From NCBI GenBank assembly GCA_045579085.1, contig JAZNLO010000026.1, positions 35,822-99,821 of the forward strand: 64,000 nt of DNA, given 5' to 3'. The position numbers and the translations under genes are program-made. A model generated the notes under the pieces. That model searched no databases and had not been told where the DNA came from. It was given only the letters and a program-made list of their open reading frames with translations. Source of the stretch: RGIG2206 sp045579085 (GTDB lineage Bacteria > Bacillota > Clostridia > Oscillospirales > Acutalibacteraceae). Within the stretch, counting starts at the first letter, position 1; every line of letters begins with the position of its first letter. Below are positions 16,816 through 25,216 of this stretch, piece after piece.

Positions 16816-18087
16816 ATGAACACTAACGTTAAGATTTTTACTCTGGCGGATGGGGTCGAGGCTTGCTATATCCCGTCGGATAGATTTAAAACCTCTCGCA
16901 TCTCAATTTGCGCTTATCTTCCTTTAGAGGCTGACACAGTGCCCGCATATTCCGTGCTGTCATTGCTTTTGTCGGGCGGCTGTGCCGACTATCCGCAAAT
17001 GCGCCTTTTAAACTCCAGACTGGATACGCTCTACGGCGCGTCCGCATCTGTTGACTGCGTCAAGGCGGGCGATATGCTTCAGCTTTGCGCAAGCATCGTC
17101 TTTGTTGACGACTGCTTTTTACCCGAAACTGTCTTTTCAGACTGCGCCGAGCTGCTGTTTAAGCTGATTTTTGAGCCTGCTGTTGACAACGGTGGCTTCC
17201 TTGAAGGGAATTTTGAGAGGGATAAGAGAATTCAGCTTGAATATATAGACAGCGAAATCAACGACAAGCGCACCTACGCTCGCAATCGCTGCGTTGAGCT
17301 GTTGTGCGAGGGCACGCCGTACGGGCTGTCCACACTGGGCACACGTGAAAGGGTTGAGGCGCTCACACGCAAACAAGTTTTCTATGCGTGGAAAACGATG
17401 CTTGAAACCGCTCAGTTCAGAATCTGCGTAACAGCAAACAAAGAGCATCCCGAAATATTTGATATGTTCAAAGCCAAGCTGTCAGGCGTTTCTCGCAAGC
17501 CCGCTTGCGCGATTGACGAGAAAATCGAGCGCCACAGCGAGCTTGTGCGCTGCGATGAGCGTTTCCCTGTTGCACAAGGCAAGCTTGTTATGGGCTTTTT
17601 GACCGATATCTGCGGCTGCGATAAGGACACCTACAAAATGATGGTTTTTGCCGATATGTTCGGCGGCGGTCCGTACTCATTATTGTTTACAAACGTTAGA
17701 GAAAAAATGAGCCTTTGCTATTACTGTGCCGCAAGAGCAGTTCGCCGCAAGGGTATACTGCTCGTTGACAGCGGTGTAGAATTTGAAAATATGGACAAAA
17801 CCTTTAACGCAGTATTAGAGCAGTTGGAAATGCTTAAAAAAGGCGAGTTTGATGACGAGCTGCTCGCTTCATCAAAGCTTGCTTTAAAAGGAGCGCACAA
17901 GGCGGCATACGATTCACAGGCTGTGCTCGACCGCTGGTACTCAGACCGCTTCTTCGATGAAAAGGTGCTCTCACCATTAGAGGTGTGCGAGCTAATAGAC
18001 AGCGTCACGAGGGAAGATGTAATCGACGCCGCCAACAAAGTACAGCTCGATACCGTTTACCGTCTTCTCGGCAAGGAGGGTGAATAA
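16816..18087 (+). CDS. M16 peptidase-like protein lacking the zinc motif (YmfF type)
   Basis: A 423-residue insulinase-fold protein without the HxxEH zinc-binding motif. The region where it should lie reads LSGGCADYPQMRLLNSRLD. Such inactive partners pair with an active subunit in bacterial M16B heterodimers, and the next gene supplies an intact HFLEH. The arrangement matches the ymfF-ymfH pair of Bacillus, annotated as associated with EF-P modification, though no EF-P gene is in view. GAAAAGGAGAATCT precedes the ATG. The stop overlaps the next start (TAATG), indicating coupled expression. Confidence 0.85.
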   Translation: MNTNVKIFTLADGVEACYIPSDRFKTSRISICAYLPLEADTVPAYSVLSLLLSGGCADYPQMRLLNSRLDTLYGASASVDCVKAGDMLQLCASIVFVDDCFLPETVFSDCAELLFKLIFEPAVDNGGFLEGNFERDKRIQLEYIDSEINDKRTYARNRCVELLCEGTPYGLSTLGTRERVEALTRKQVFYAWKTMLETAQFRICVTANKEHPEIFDMFKAKLSGVSRKPACAIDEKIERHSELVRCDERFPVAQGKLVMGFLTDICGCDKDTYKMMVFADMFGGGPYSLLFTNVREKMSLCYYCAARAVRRKGILLVDSGVEFENMDKTFNAVLEQLEMLKKGEFDDELLASSKLALKGAHKAAYDSQAVLDRWYSDRFFDEKVLSPLEVCELIDSVTREDVIDAANKVQLDTVYRLLGKEGE

Positions 18088-19367
18088 TGAAACAAAAAGT
18101 TTTAAAAAGCGCGCGCTTAAAAGAACAATATGTTGTAGCCGAGCATGAATCAGGGCTTAAAGTTTGCATTTGCCCGAAGCCCGAGCTCACCTCAACTTAC
18201 GCACTGTTTGGCACCAAGTACGGCTCTATCGACACAAAGTTCAGGCTTAAGGGCGAGCCTGACTTCACTGAAGTGCCGGAGGGCATCGCCCACTTCCTTG
18301 AGCATAAGCTCTTTGAAAGTGAGGACGGCGATGCGTTCACACGCTTCTCAAAGACTGGCGCTTTCGCTAACGCTTACACTTCATTTGACCGCACCTGCTA
18401 CCTCTTTTCCTGCACCGAGCGGTTTGACGAAAACCTTGACATTCTATTGGACTTTGTTCGTCACCCCTATTTCACTGAGGAAACCGTTCAAAAAGAGCAA
18501 GGCATCATCGGTCAGGAAATCCATATGTATGATGACGACCCTAACTGGAGCGTAATGTTTAATCTGCTTTGCGCACTGTTTAAAAATCATCCTGTGCGTA
18601 TCGACATCGCAGGCACTGTTGAGTCTATCTCTCATATAAACGCCGAGCTTCTTTACAAATGCTACAACACATTCTACAATCCGTCGAATATGTTTGTGTG
18701 CATAGCGGGTCCTGTTGAGCCCGACAATATCCTCGAAAAAATAGAAACCGTTTTCAAAGACGCTAAAGGTAAAAAAATCGAGCGAGGCGGCTTCGACGAG
18801 CCGCGTGATATACTCGAAAGCCGCGTGGAGAGGTCGATGGCGGTGGCTCAGCCCTTGTTTAACTTCGGCTATAAAGAAAACTGCGGCGACTCGATGCCGA
18901 GCTTACGTGAAAGAATCGAAACAGCCATACTGCTTGAAATATTAGCAGGAAAGTCCAGCCGTCTTTACAACGAAATGCTTGACAACGGTCTGATAAACGA
19001 TAGTTTTGATGCCCAATATTTCACAGGCTACGGCTATGCCGTTGAGATTTTCGAGGGCGAGAGCAACAACCCCGATGCCGCTGTTTCAGCAATCAAGGCG
19101 GAGATTGCCCGTCTGCGTGCTGACGGCATCGACAATGACGAGTTTCTCAGGGCTAAAAATTCCCTTTACGGACGCAACGTTATGCTGTATAATAGCGTAG
19201 AGCGGATTGCTTCTGCTTTGGTTGGCACAGCTATGTTCGACGATGGGCTTTTCGATATCGACGAGATATATAACGTCATCACCAGACAAGACCTTGAAAA
19301 GAGGCTTAACGAGCAGTTCGACGAGCGCTATAGCGCCTTGAGCATAATAGTGCCCGACAAAAATTAA
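18087..19367 (+). CDS. M16 family zinc peptidase (YmfH type)
   Basis: A 426-residue active-type M16 peptidase. The inverted zinc motif HFLEH occurs in PEGIAHFLEHKLFES near residue 70, with a downstream glutamate in EQGIIGQEIHMYDDDP. A second insulinase-type domain occupies the C-terminal half. It is translationally coupled to the inactive partner upstream and probably forms a cytosolic heterodimer that degrades short peptides. The substrate is unknown. An lgt gene follows 37 bases later. Confidence 0.9.
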   Translation: MKQKVLKSARLKEQYVVAEHESGLKVCICPKPELTSTYALFGTKYGSIDTKFRLKGEPDFTEVPEGIAHFLEHKLFESEDGDAFTRFSKTGAFANAYTSFDRTCYLFSCTERFDENLDILLDFVRHPYFTEETVQKEQGIIGQEIHMYDDDPNWSVMFNLLCALFKNHPVRIDIAGTVESISHINAELLYKCYNTFYNPSNMFVCIAGPVEPDNILEKIETVFKDAKGKKIERGGFDEPRDILESRVERSMAVAQPLFNFGYKENCGDSMPSLRERIETAILLEILAGKSSRLYNEMLDNGLINDSFDAQYFTGYGYAVEIFEGESNNPDAAVSAIKAEIARLRADGIDNDEFLRAKNSLYGRNVMLYNSVERIASALVGTAMFDDGLFDIDEIYNVITRQDLEKRLNEQFDERYSALSIIVPDKN

Positions 19368-19404
19368 GCGTTAAACGTAAATCCTAAAACGAAAGAGGTA
19401 TAAT

Positions 19405-20742
19405 ATGGATTTTTTAAATACCGCAATTTTTACTGTTCATCTCTTCGGCGGCATTGATGTAAGCCTGCTTGCAATTATTTTGTTTGTTATTGGCGCTGCC
19501 GCCGCAGGAGTTTACTGTTTCACCACTGCAAAAAAGGATATCAGTAAGCGCAAAAGAATACTTATCACTGTTGCAATAGCGGCTGTTGGCTTTATCGCAA
19601 GCCTTGCTTGCAGCATCCTCACCGACTCCACTGCCGCTGTCAGCTCGGGAGATAGCATCTTTCTGCTTGGACTGACTATGAGAATCAACAGAGTCGCCCT
19701 GACCTTTAATATCGGCAGTGGCTTTGATATCTATTGGTACGGAATTATCATCTCAGTAGGCTTCTTGCTTGCTCTGCTCTACGGCTTTAAAAACGCCGAC
19801 CGCTTTGGCATAAACAAAGACGCAATGATGGACGTTATCATCGTAGGTCTTTTAGGCGCTATCGTTTGCGCAAGAGCATATTATCTTATCTTTGACGGCG
19901 TGCCGCTTACCTCGTTTAGCGAAATCTTTGCAATCCACAACGGAGGCATTGCCATTTACGGCGGTGTTATCGGCGCATTTGTTTGCGGCGGTATCACAGC
20001 AAAAATCCGCAAAATAAACGTTCTTAATATGTTCGACCTCGGCGCAATCGGCTTTTTAATCGGTCAGGGTATAGGGCGTTGGGGCAACTTCGTAAACCAA
20101 GAGGTTTTCGGACGTGCCACAGGCAGCAACTGGTTCGGTATGACCGGCACCTCCATTATAATTCAGACAAACAGCACCGCTCTTGTTCATCCGCTGTTTT
20201 TATATGAGTCGCTGTGGTGCCTGATTGGCTTGATTGTTCTACATAAGCTCAGCAAAAAGCGTGTGTTCTACGGTCAGCTTTTCTTCACCTATCTCGCTTT
20301 TTACGGTGCAGGACGTTTCGTGTTTGAGGGCTTAAGAAACAGCACCTTTATTCTTTTGCTCGGCCAGTCGATAAGCATCTCTCAGCTTGTTTCGGTCGGC
20401 GCAGTTATCGTAGGCTTGGTTGGGCTGTATGTGCTTAACAAAAATGCAAAGGCCGTTCCCGATACCGAGTATGAAAGCCAGTTTGACGAGCGCTTTGACG
20501 ACCCCGATTTGCTCGATGCCGCTTATGGTCTGCTCGACTGCGAATGGGACTGTGATGACGGCGAGTTAGAGGCCGCGTACAACGCGAAAATCGAGTTTTT
20601 CAACTCGGTTGAAGCAGAAGATAATGCACAGCGTGAAAAAATAAACGAAAAAATCACTGAGCTTTCAAACGCTTATGATTATATAGTAAACTCAAGAAAA
20701 GCCGAGTCGGCTGTTGATGCCGAGCTCAGCGCGGAGGAATAA
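19405..20742 (+). CDS. lgt: Prolipoprotein diacylglyceryl transferase with N- and C-terminal extensions
   Basis: A 445-residue Lgt, which moves diacylglycerol from phosphatidylglycerol to the lipobox cysteine of prelipoproteins. The core (about 105-340) starts at FDIYWYGIIISVGF and holds the signature GRWGNFVNQEVFG and HPLFLYESLW. Ordinary Lgt is about 260-300 residues. Here about 100 extra residues at the N-terminus contain two predicted helices (about 20-38 and 51-72). After the last helix a hydrophilic tail of about 100 residues ends in a segment (384-432: DGELEAAYNAKIEFF, then EKINEKITELSNAYDYI) that resembles a J domain without HPD. The window contains at least three lipoproteins that would be substrates. 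Confidence 0.93.
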   Translation: MDFLNTAIFTVHLFGGIDVSLLAIILFVIGAAAAGVYCFTTAKKDISKRKRILITVAIAAVGFIASLACSILTDSTAAVSSGDSIFLLGLTMRINRVALTFNIGSGFDIYWYGIIISVGFLLALLYGFKNADRFGINKDAMMDVIIVGLLGAIVCARAYYLIFDGVPLTSFSEIFAIHNGGIAIYGGVIGAFVCGGITAKIRKINVLNMFDLGAIGFLIGQGIGRWGNFVNQEVFGRATGSNWFGMTGTSIIIQTNSTALVHPLFLYESLWCLIGLIVLHKLSKKRVFYGQLFFTYLAFYGAGRFVFEGLRNSTFILLLGQSISISQLVSVGAVIVGLVGLYVLNKNAKAVPDTEYESQFDERFDDPDLLDAAYGLLDCEWDCDDGELEAAYNAKIEFFNSVEAEDNAQREKINEKITELSNAYDYIVNSRKAESAVDAELSAEE

Positions 20743-20744
20743 AT

Positions 20745-21593
20745 ATGGCAGAAATCATCAGCGGCAAGGCTATAAGCGCCGCAACCAGAGCCGATATCGC
20801 AAAACAAGTTGAAGAGCTAAAGACAAAAGGCGTTACACCGGGCTTAGCCGTAATAATTGTTGGCGATGACCCCGCCTCGAGAGTATACGTAAACAATAAA
20901 AAGAAGGCTTGCGCCGAGCTTGGAATGTTGTCAGAAGAGTACGCTCTGTCTGCCGACACCGAGATGGACGAGCTTTTAAAGCTGATAGACACGCTTAACG
21001 CTCGCAAGGACATTCACGGAATCCTGTGTCAGCTTCCCTTGCCGAAGCACCTTGATGAAAAAAGAGTAATCGACGCTATCAGCCCCGACAAAGATGTTGA
21101 CGCTTTTCATATAACAAACGTAGGCGGAATAATGCTGGGTGAATACAAGTTTTTACCCTGCACTCCCGCAGGCGTTATGGAGATGCTCAAGCGCAGCAAT
21201 ATCTCAGTTGAGGGCAAGCACTGCGTTGTAATCGGCAGAAGCAACATAGTTGGTAAGCCTATGGCTATGCTGCTTTTGCACGCAAACGCAACTGTTACCG
21301 TGTGCCACTCGCGCACTAAAAACCTCGCTGAAATCTGCCGTACGGCTGACCTTATCGTTGCCGCAGTGGGAAAAGCAGACTTTGTCACAGCTGATATGGT
21401 CAAAGAAGGCGCCGTTGTAATCGACGTGGGTATGAACCGCCGCGAAGACGGCAAGCTTTGCGGCGACGTTGATTTTGAGGCTGTGGAAAAGGTAGCCTCT
21501 GCCATCACTCCCGTACCGGGCGGCGTTGGCCCCATGACGATAACCATGCTGATGCAAAACACTGTTACAGCCGCAAAAAGCACGCTTAACTAA
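20745..21593 (+). CDS. folD: Methylenetetrahydrofolate dehydrogenase / cyclohydrolase FolD
   Basis: A 282-residue bifunctional enzyme converting 5,10-methylene-THF to 10-formyl-THF. Motifs include YVNNKKKACAELGM (catalytic Lys and Tyr region), GILCQLPLPKHL and the dinucleotide-binding GRSNIVGKPMAMLL, with PVPGGVGPMTITML at the C-terminus. It starts two bases after the lgt stop, with GCGGAGGAATAAAT before the ATG, so it is probably cotranscribed with lgt. Together with the riboswitch-controlled folT elsewhere in the window it points to active one-carbon metabolism. Confidence 0.96.
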   Translation: MAEIISGKAISAATRADIAKQVEELKTKGVTPGLAVIIVGDDPASRVYVNNKKKACAELGMLSEEYALSADTEMDELLKLIDTLNARKDIHGILCQLPLPKHLDEKRVIDAISPDKDVDAFHITNVGGIMLGEYKFLPCTPAGVMEMLKRSNISVEGKHCVVIGRSNIVGKPMAMLLLHANATVTVCHSRTKNLAEICRTADLIVAAVGKADFVTADMVKEGAVVIDVGMNRREDGKLCGDVDFEAVEKVASAITPVPGGVGPMTITMLMQNTVTAAKSTLN

Positions 21594-21626
21594 TCAGGAA
21601 TAACCGTTTTAAAGGAGGGAATCTGA

Positions 21627-22424
21627 ATGAAACTTATACGCACTGCAATCTCGCTCTTTCTATGCGCTTGCTTAATGTGCTTTACTGTGTCTGCCGCAAG
21701 CTACACCGATGAAAACAAAGGATTCTCTCTGGAAGTACCCGACGAATACATAGTGATAGACGAAAACTCAGTCAAGGAAAACGCGGAGTTTATATCTAAA
21801 CTTGGTTCGTCAGCGGAAAACTTTAAAAAGGCAATGCAAGAGGGCAACATAGTTCTCTATGCCGCTACTGAGGATAATCAGAAGCAGATTCAGGTTAAGA
21901 TTTTTGAAAGCGATACCGCCAAAAAAATCGGCGAGCTGTCACGTCTTTCTGAAGATAACTTCTTAACTGCCGCAGAGGAAATCGCAAAGCTTGTTGTGGC
22001 AGACGGTGAGCTGCTCAACGCAGAAAGCATTCACAAGGACAACTCTCGTTACTTGCACTACACTGTTCGCGCGACAACAGGGCTTGAGAGCGAATCCGAC
22101 GAGATTGGCTACTGCTTTGACGAATATCTCACCGTTGCAAACGGCAAGTTTTATGCTTTGATTTATTATAACTCATCGTCAGACTTTTCTAAAGCCGATG
22201 CAAACTTAAGCAAATCTGTATTTGGCACGTTCAACGTTGAAAGCGCCGCTAATTCTCAGGGCTTAACCGCATTTGAGTGGGTGCTGAGAATCTTAATCCC
22301 CGTTCTCATTGCGGCTGCTATTTTACTCGGCTCGTGGATTGTTTACTCCTTTGTAAACGATATCAGATACAACAGAAAACAGCCCGAATCCATTCCTGAC
22401 CGCATTAAAATGCGCCGTAAATAA
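21627..22424 (+). CDS. Secreted protein with C-terminal membrane anchor, unknown function
   Basis: A 265-residue protein not assigned to a family. A signal peptide (about 1-24, ending CFTVSAAS) is followed by an extracellular domain (about 25-210) that starts SYTDENKGFSLEVPDEY, a pattern seen in PsbP-like or DUF1795-like small lipid/protein-binding domains (tentative). A transmembrane helix spans about 222-245 (RILIPVLIAAAILLGSWIVY), and a basic cytosolic tail ends in RIKMRRK. AAAGGAGGGAATCTGA precedes the ATG. It lies between folD and a serine hydrolase with short gaps. Confidence 0.7.
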   Translation: MKLIRTAISLFLCACLMCFTVSAASYTDENKGFSLEVPDEYIVIDENSVKENAEFISKLGSSAENFKKAMQEGNIVLYAATEDNQKQIQVKIFESDTAKKIGELSRLSEDNFLTAAEEIAKLVVADGELLNAESIHKDNSRYLHYTVRATTGLESESDEIGYCFDEYLTVANGKFYALIYYNSSSDFSKADANLSKSVFGTFNVESAANSQGLTAFEWVLRILIPVLIAAAILLGSWIVYSFVNDIRYNRKQPESIPDRIKMRRK

Positions 22425-22436
22425 AAGGAGTTTTGA

Positions 22437-23525
22437 ATGTTTTCCAATCTTGATGCTATACTCGATAAATTTTTAACGCTCGGCGTACCGGGTAACGACT
22501 GCGTTGTTTATAAAGACGGCGAGTGCATTTATCGTAAACAGAGAGGCTTTTCAGATGCCGAAAATCAAATCAAGATGAACGGCAAAGAGCGTTACAACCT
22601 CTATTCAAACTCAAAGTTCATAACCTGTGCTGCGGCAATGCAGTTGGTTGAAAAGAGAATCATCTCGCTTGATGACCCGCTCTATGACTATATGCCCGAG
22701 TTCAAAAAGATGCAGGTTAAAAATCCTGACGGCAGTATAGTTGATGCGAAAAACACGATAAAAATATCCGACCTGTTCAAAATGACCGCAGGCTTTTCAT
22801 ATTGGCTTGATGCCCCCTCGTTGATTGAGGCAAGAAAAACCACAAACGGCAAAATGCCCACAGTTGAGGCGATGCGCGCACTCGCAAACGAACCGCTGAA
22901 GTTTGAGCCGTCTACCAAATGGGAGTACAGCCTTTGTCACGATGTTTTGGGCGCTGTGATTGAGATAGCCTCTAAAAAAAGGCTGAGCGAATATATCAAA
23001 GAAAACATTTTCGACCCGCTCGATATGACTAACTCCACCTACAATCTTCCCAAAGAAAAGCTTGATACTGTCTGCGCGCAGTACAGACGTGACGAAAACG
23101 GCGTAAGACAAAACTGCGGTACTCAAATATGCTACTACAAGCTAGGCAGCGAGTATGAAAGCGGCGGAGCGGGCTGCATCTCAACAGTTGATGACTACAT
23201 AAAGTTTTTAGAGGCAATTCGCAAGGGCGACTCGATTTTGTCTAAAGAATCAGTAAAGCTGATGGCAACAGACGCTCTCGAAAGCATCAATCACTCAGGC
23301 TACTGGTTTGCGGATAAATACGGCTACGGACTCGGCATCCGCACTCCGAAAAAAGACGGCAAAAGAATCGACTTCGGTTGGGACGGCGCCGCCAACGCAG
23401 CTGGTGCAGTTGTGCTTGAGCATAACATTACTATGTATTATGGTCAGCACTATCTCGGTATGCCCGACGATTACCTGAAACGTGACATTATCGAGTGCGT
23501 TTTAAAAGATTTGAAGCTGAAATAA
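22437..23525 (+). CDS. Serine hydrolase of the beta-lactamase (class C / esterase) family
   Basis: A 362-residue protein of the AmpC/esterase fold. The nucleophile motif SxxK appears as SNSK in LYSNSKFITCAAAM near residue 58. The second motif is Y-S-L in KWEYSLCHDVLG, and the usual KTG/HTG position is probably GWDG in DFGWDGAANAAG. There is no signal peptide, so it is probably cytosolic, which argues for an esterase or peptidase role rather than antibiotic resistance. ATG follows AAAAGGAGTTTTGA. A strong terminator follows. Confidence 0.85.
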   Translation: MFSNLDAILDKFLTLGVPGNDCVVYKDGECIYRKQRGFSDAENQIKMNGKERYNLYSNSKFITCAAAMQLVEKRIISLDDPLYDYMPEFKKMQVKNPDGSIVDAKNTIKISDLFKMTAGFSYWLDAPSLIEARKTTNGKMPTVEAMRALANEPLKFEPSTKWEYSLCHDVLGAVIEIASKKRLSEYIKENIFDPLDMTNSTYNLPKEKLDTVCAQYRRDENGVRQNCGTQICYYKLGSEYESGGAGCISTVDDYIKFLEAIRKGDSILSKESVKLMATDALESINHSGYWFADKYGYGLGIRTPKKDGKRIDFGWDGAANAAGAVVLEHNITMYYGQHYLGMPDDYLKRDIIECVLKDLKLK

Positions 23526-23542
23526 GAAAAGATATATTAAAA

Positions 23543-23571
23543 AATCCCCAGAAAACTCTGGGGATTTTTTT
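23543..23571 (+). terminator. Intrinsic terminator
   Basis: AATCCCCAGA (23543-23552) pairs with TCTGGGGATT (23557-23566) and is followed by a run of T. It ends the lgt-folD-hydrolase transcript, and the A-run before it lets it act on the minus strand too. Confidence 0.93.
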
Positions 23572-23597
23572 GCCGTGTGGAAACGGCTATTAAATTT

Positions 23598-23831
23598 TTA
23601 AGGCTCACAGCGGCTTATAAACCAGCGTGTTTCGTCCAGAAACAAATAACGCTGCTGCCCTTTTATACGACAGGTATACCTCAGACCGATTCCACCCTTT
23701 TTAAGCGAGGCGGCACGGCATATATCCAGCACCTTATCTATCTCGTATCTGGTGCCATCAGTCCAGTTGATACACAACGGCTCTATCTTGCCGTCGGGAT
23801 GGAATCGCGCGGTAACGTCAATATATTCCAT
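23598..23831 (-). CDS. Small conserved protein downstream of dinB
   Basis: A 77-residue protein, mostly beta, with the sequence pattern RFHPDGKIEPLCINWTDG...YEIDKVLD...GIGLRYTCRI...YLFLDETRWFI. Small genes of this pattern accompany Y-family polymerase genes in clostridia, and it resembles the DUF6504 type found next to dinB in actinobacteria (recalled, not checked). AGGAGATG lies before the ATG, 14 bases after the dinB stop, so both genes share the LexA-controlled promoter. The function is unknown; an accessory role in translesion synthesis is an inference. Confidence 0.75.
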   Translation of the reverse strand: MEYIDVTARFHPDGKIEPLCINWTDGTRYEIDKVLDICRAASLKKGGIGLRYTCRIKGQQRYLFLDETRWFISRCEP

Positions 23832-23845
23832 TAAGATAACATCTC

Positions 23846-25072
23846 CTAATAAAATCCAACAGGATGAATTACGTGGTCTTGCTTTGGGTCAAAACCCGTC
23901 AGCTCTGTGTCGGCAAGCAGACTTGCGGGCTGAATACATTTGTTTCCAAACCTGTCCTTGAGCCTGTCGGACACCTCTTGCAGCTTTTCCATTTTAACTC
24001 GGTGCACCTCGTCAACAAAAAAGTTGGTTTGCACGCCTTGCATTATGTCTGTGAGGTCGCTCACCTTGATGCCGATACTGCGCATCGGGCTTCGCCAGTC
24101 ATAATTTTTCCTGACAAGCTCTATTCCGGTTCTGACGATTTCATCGGTAAGGTCGGTTGGGCGCTCCAAAACGGTCTGCCTTGTAAAGCTCCACAGCTCA
24201 TTCGTGCGCATACTTACCGTCACACACCGCCCAAGCAGACCTTGCTCGCGCAGTCTACGGCCCACGCTGTCGCCTAAAACATAGAGCACGCGCGCCGCGT
24301 CCTGCAAGCAGGTTAAATCTCTCGGCAAAGTGCTCGAATTTCCCACAGACTTAACCATCTGCAGCTTATCGTACCTCGCCACAGGTGACGAGTCCAGTCC
24401 GTTGGCAAAAAAACTGAGCATATCTCCATTCTTTCCCAACCGCAAGTTCAACGCTCTGCGGTCTGCCCTCGCAAGCTGTCCGATTGTTGTTATGCCTAAG
24501 CCTCTTAGCTTTTCGCCCGTTGCTTTTCCAACACACAGCAAATCAGTCACAGGCAAGGGCCACACGATGTCTTTGAAGTTATCCTTAGTTATGACTGTGA
24601 TTGCATCAGGCTTGCGGTAATCACTGCCGAGCTTCGCAAACACCTTGTTAAAGCTTACTCCGATGCTCACTGTTATGCCAAGCTCAAACTTTATGCGACG
24701 GCTGATTTTCTCTGCGATTGCAACTCCGTCCGCCCCCGTAACATCAAGCCACGCCTCGTCAAGCCCGAACGACTCCACGCAATCGGTGTAGTCGCTGTAA
24801 ATTTCTCTGGCAAAATGCGAAAACTTCATATAATCCTCAAAAACAGGCGGCACCACAACTAAATCAGGGCACTTGTTGCGAGCCTGCCAAATCGGCTCGC
24901 CCGTCTGGACTCCAAAACGTTTCGCACGCTGATTCTTGGCTAAAATTATGCCGTGACGCTGTTCAACGTCGCCGCCAACGGCAACCGCTTTTGACCGAAG
25001 TTCAGGATGCTTTAAACACTCAACTGAGGCATAGAACGAATTGCAATCACTATGCAAAACTATTCTCTCCAT
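23846..25072 (-). CDS. dinB: DNA polymerase IV (Y-family)
   Basis: A 408-residue Y-family translesion polymerase. The first catalytic aspartate lies in LHSDCNSFYASVECL and the second pair in FGLDEAWLDVTGAD (Trp replaces the usual Phe after DEA). Helix-hairpin-helix elements lie near CVGKATGEKLRGLGI, and the little-finger domain follows. No clear clamp-binding QxxLF is visible at the C-terminus. The promoter overlaps a perfect LexA box, so SOS induction is expected. A small partner gene follows 14 bases downstream. Confidence 0.94.
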   Translation of the reverse strand: MERIVLHSDCNSFYASVECLKHPELRSKAVAVGGDVEQRHGIILAKNQRAKRFGVQTGEPIWQARNKCPDLVVVPPVFEDYMKFSHFAREIYSDYTDCVESFGLDEAWLDVTGADGVAIAEKISRRIKFELGITVSIGVSFNKVFAKLGSDYRKPDAITVITKDNFKDIVWPLPVTDLLCVGKATGEKLRGLGITTIGQLARADRRALNLRLGKNGDMLSFFANGLDSSPVARYDKLQMVKSVGNSSTLPRDLTCLQDAARVLYVLGDSVGRRLREQGLLGRCVTVSMRTNELWSFTRQTVLERPTDLTDEIVRTGIELVRKNYDWRSPMRSIGIKVSDLTDIMQGVQTNFFVDEVHRVKMEKLQEVSDRLKDRFGNKCIQPASLLADTELTGFDPKQDHVIHPVGFY

Positions 25073-25105
25073 AAATAATGCCCCTCCAAGCGCCCTTACT
25101 CAATA

Positions 25106-25119
25106 CGAACAAATGTTCG
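25106..25119 (-). promoter_or_regulatory. LexA (DinR) box upstream of dinB
   Basis: CGAAC-AAAT-GTTCG, a perfect match to the Bacillus-type SOS operator CGAAC-N4-GTTCG. It lies at the expected transcription start of dinB, directly downstream of its -10. Confidence 0.95.
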
Positions 25120-25127
25120 GTATTTAT

Positions 25128-25156
25128 AATATAACACCCTTTTCGCCATCTGTCAA
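25128..25156 (-). promoter_or_regulatory. SigA promoter of dinB
   Basis: On the minus strand TTGACA (25156-25151), a 17-base spacer and TATATT (25133-25128). The LexA box begins about nine bases downstream. Confidence 0.8.
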
Positions 25157-25174
25157 CAGTAATTTTTTGTATAA

Positions 25175-25211
25175 AAAAATCAGTTAAAGCAAATTGCTTT
25201 AACTGATTTTT
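25175..25211 (-). terminator. Intrinsic terminator of gyrA
   Basis: A 16-base perfect stem (AAAAATCAGTTAAAGC with its complement) around AAATT, followed on the minus strand by T-rich sequence, just after the gyrA stop. Confidence 0.9.
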
Positions 25212-25216
25212 ATTAT

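Noticed and set aside
22437..23525. Antibiotic-resistance beta-lactamase
   Set aside because: The fold motifs are present, but there is no signal peptide and the KTG-type motif is altered. Class C-like esterases or peptidases are far more common.
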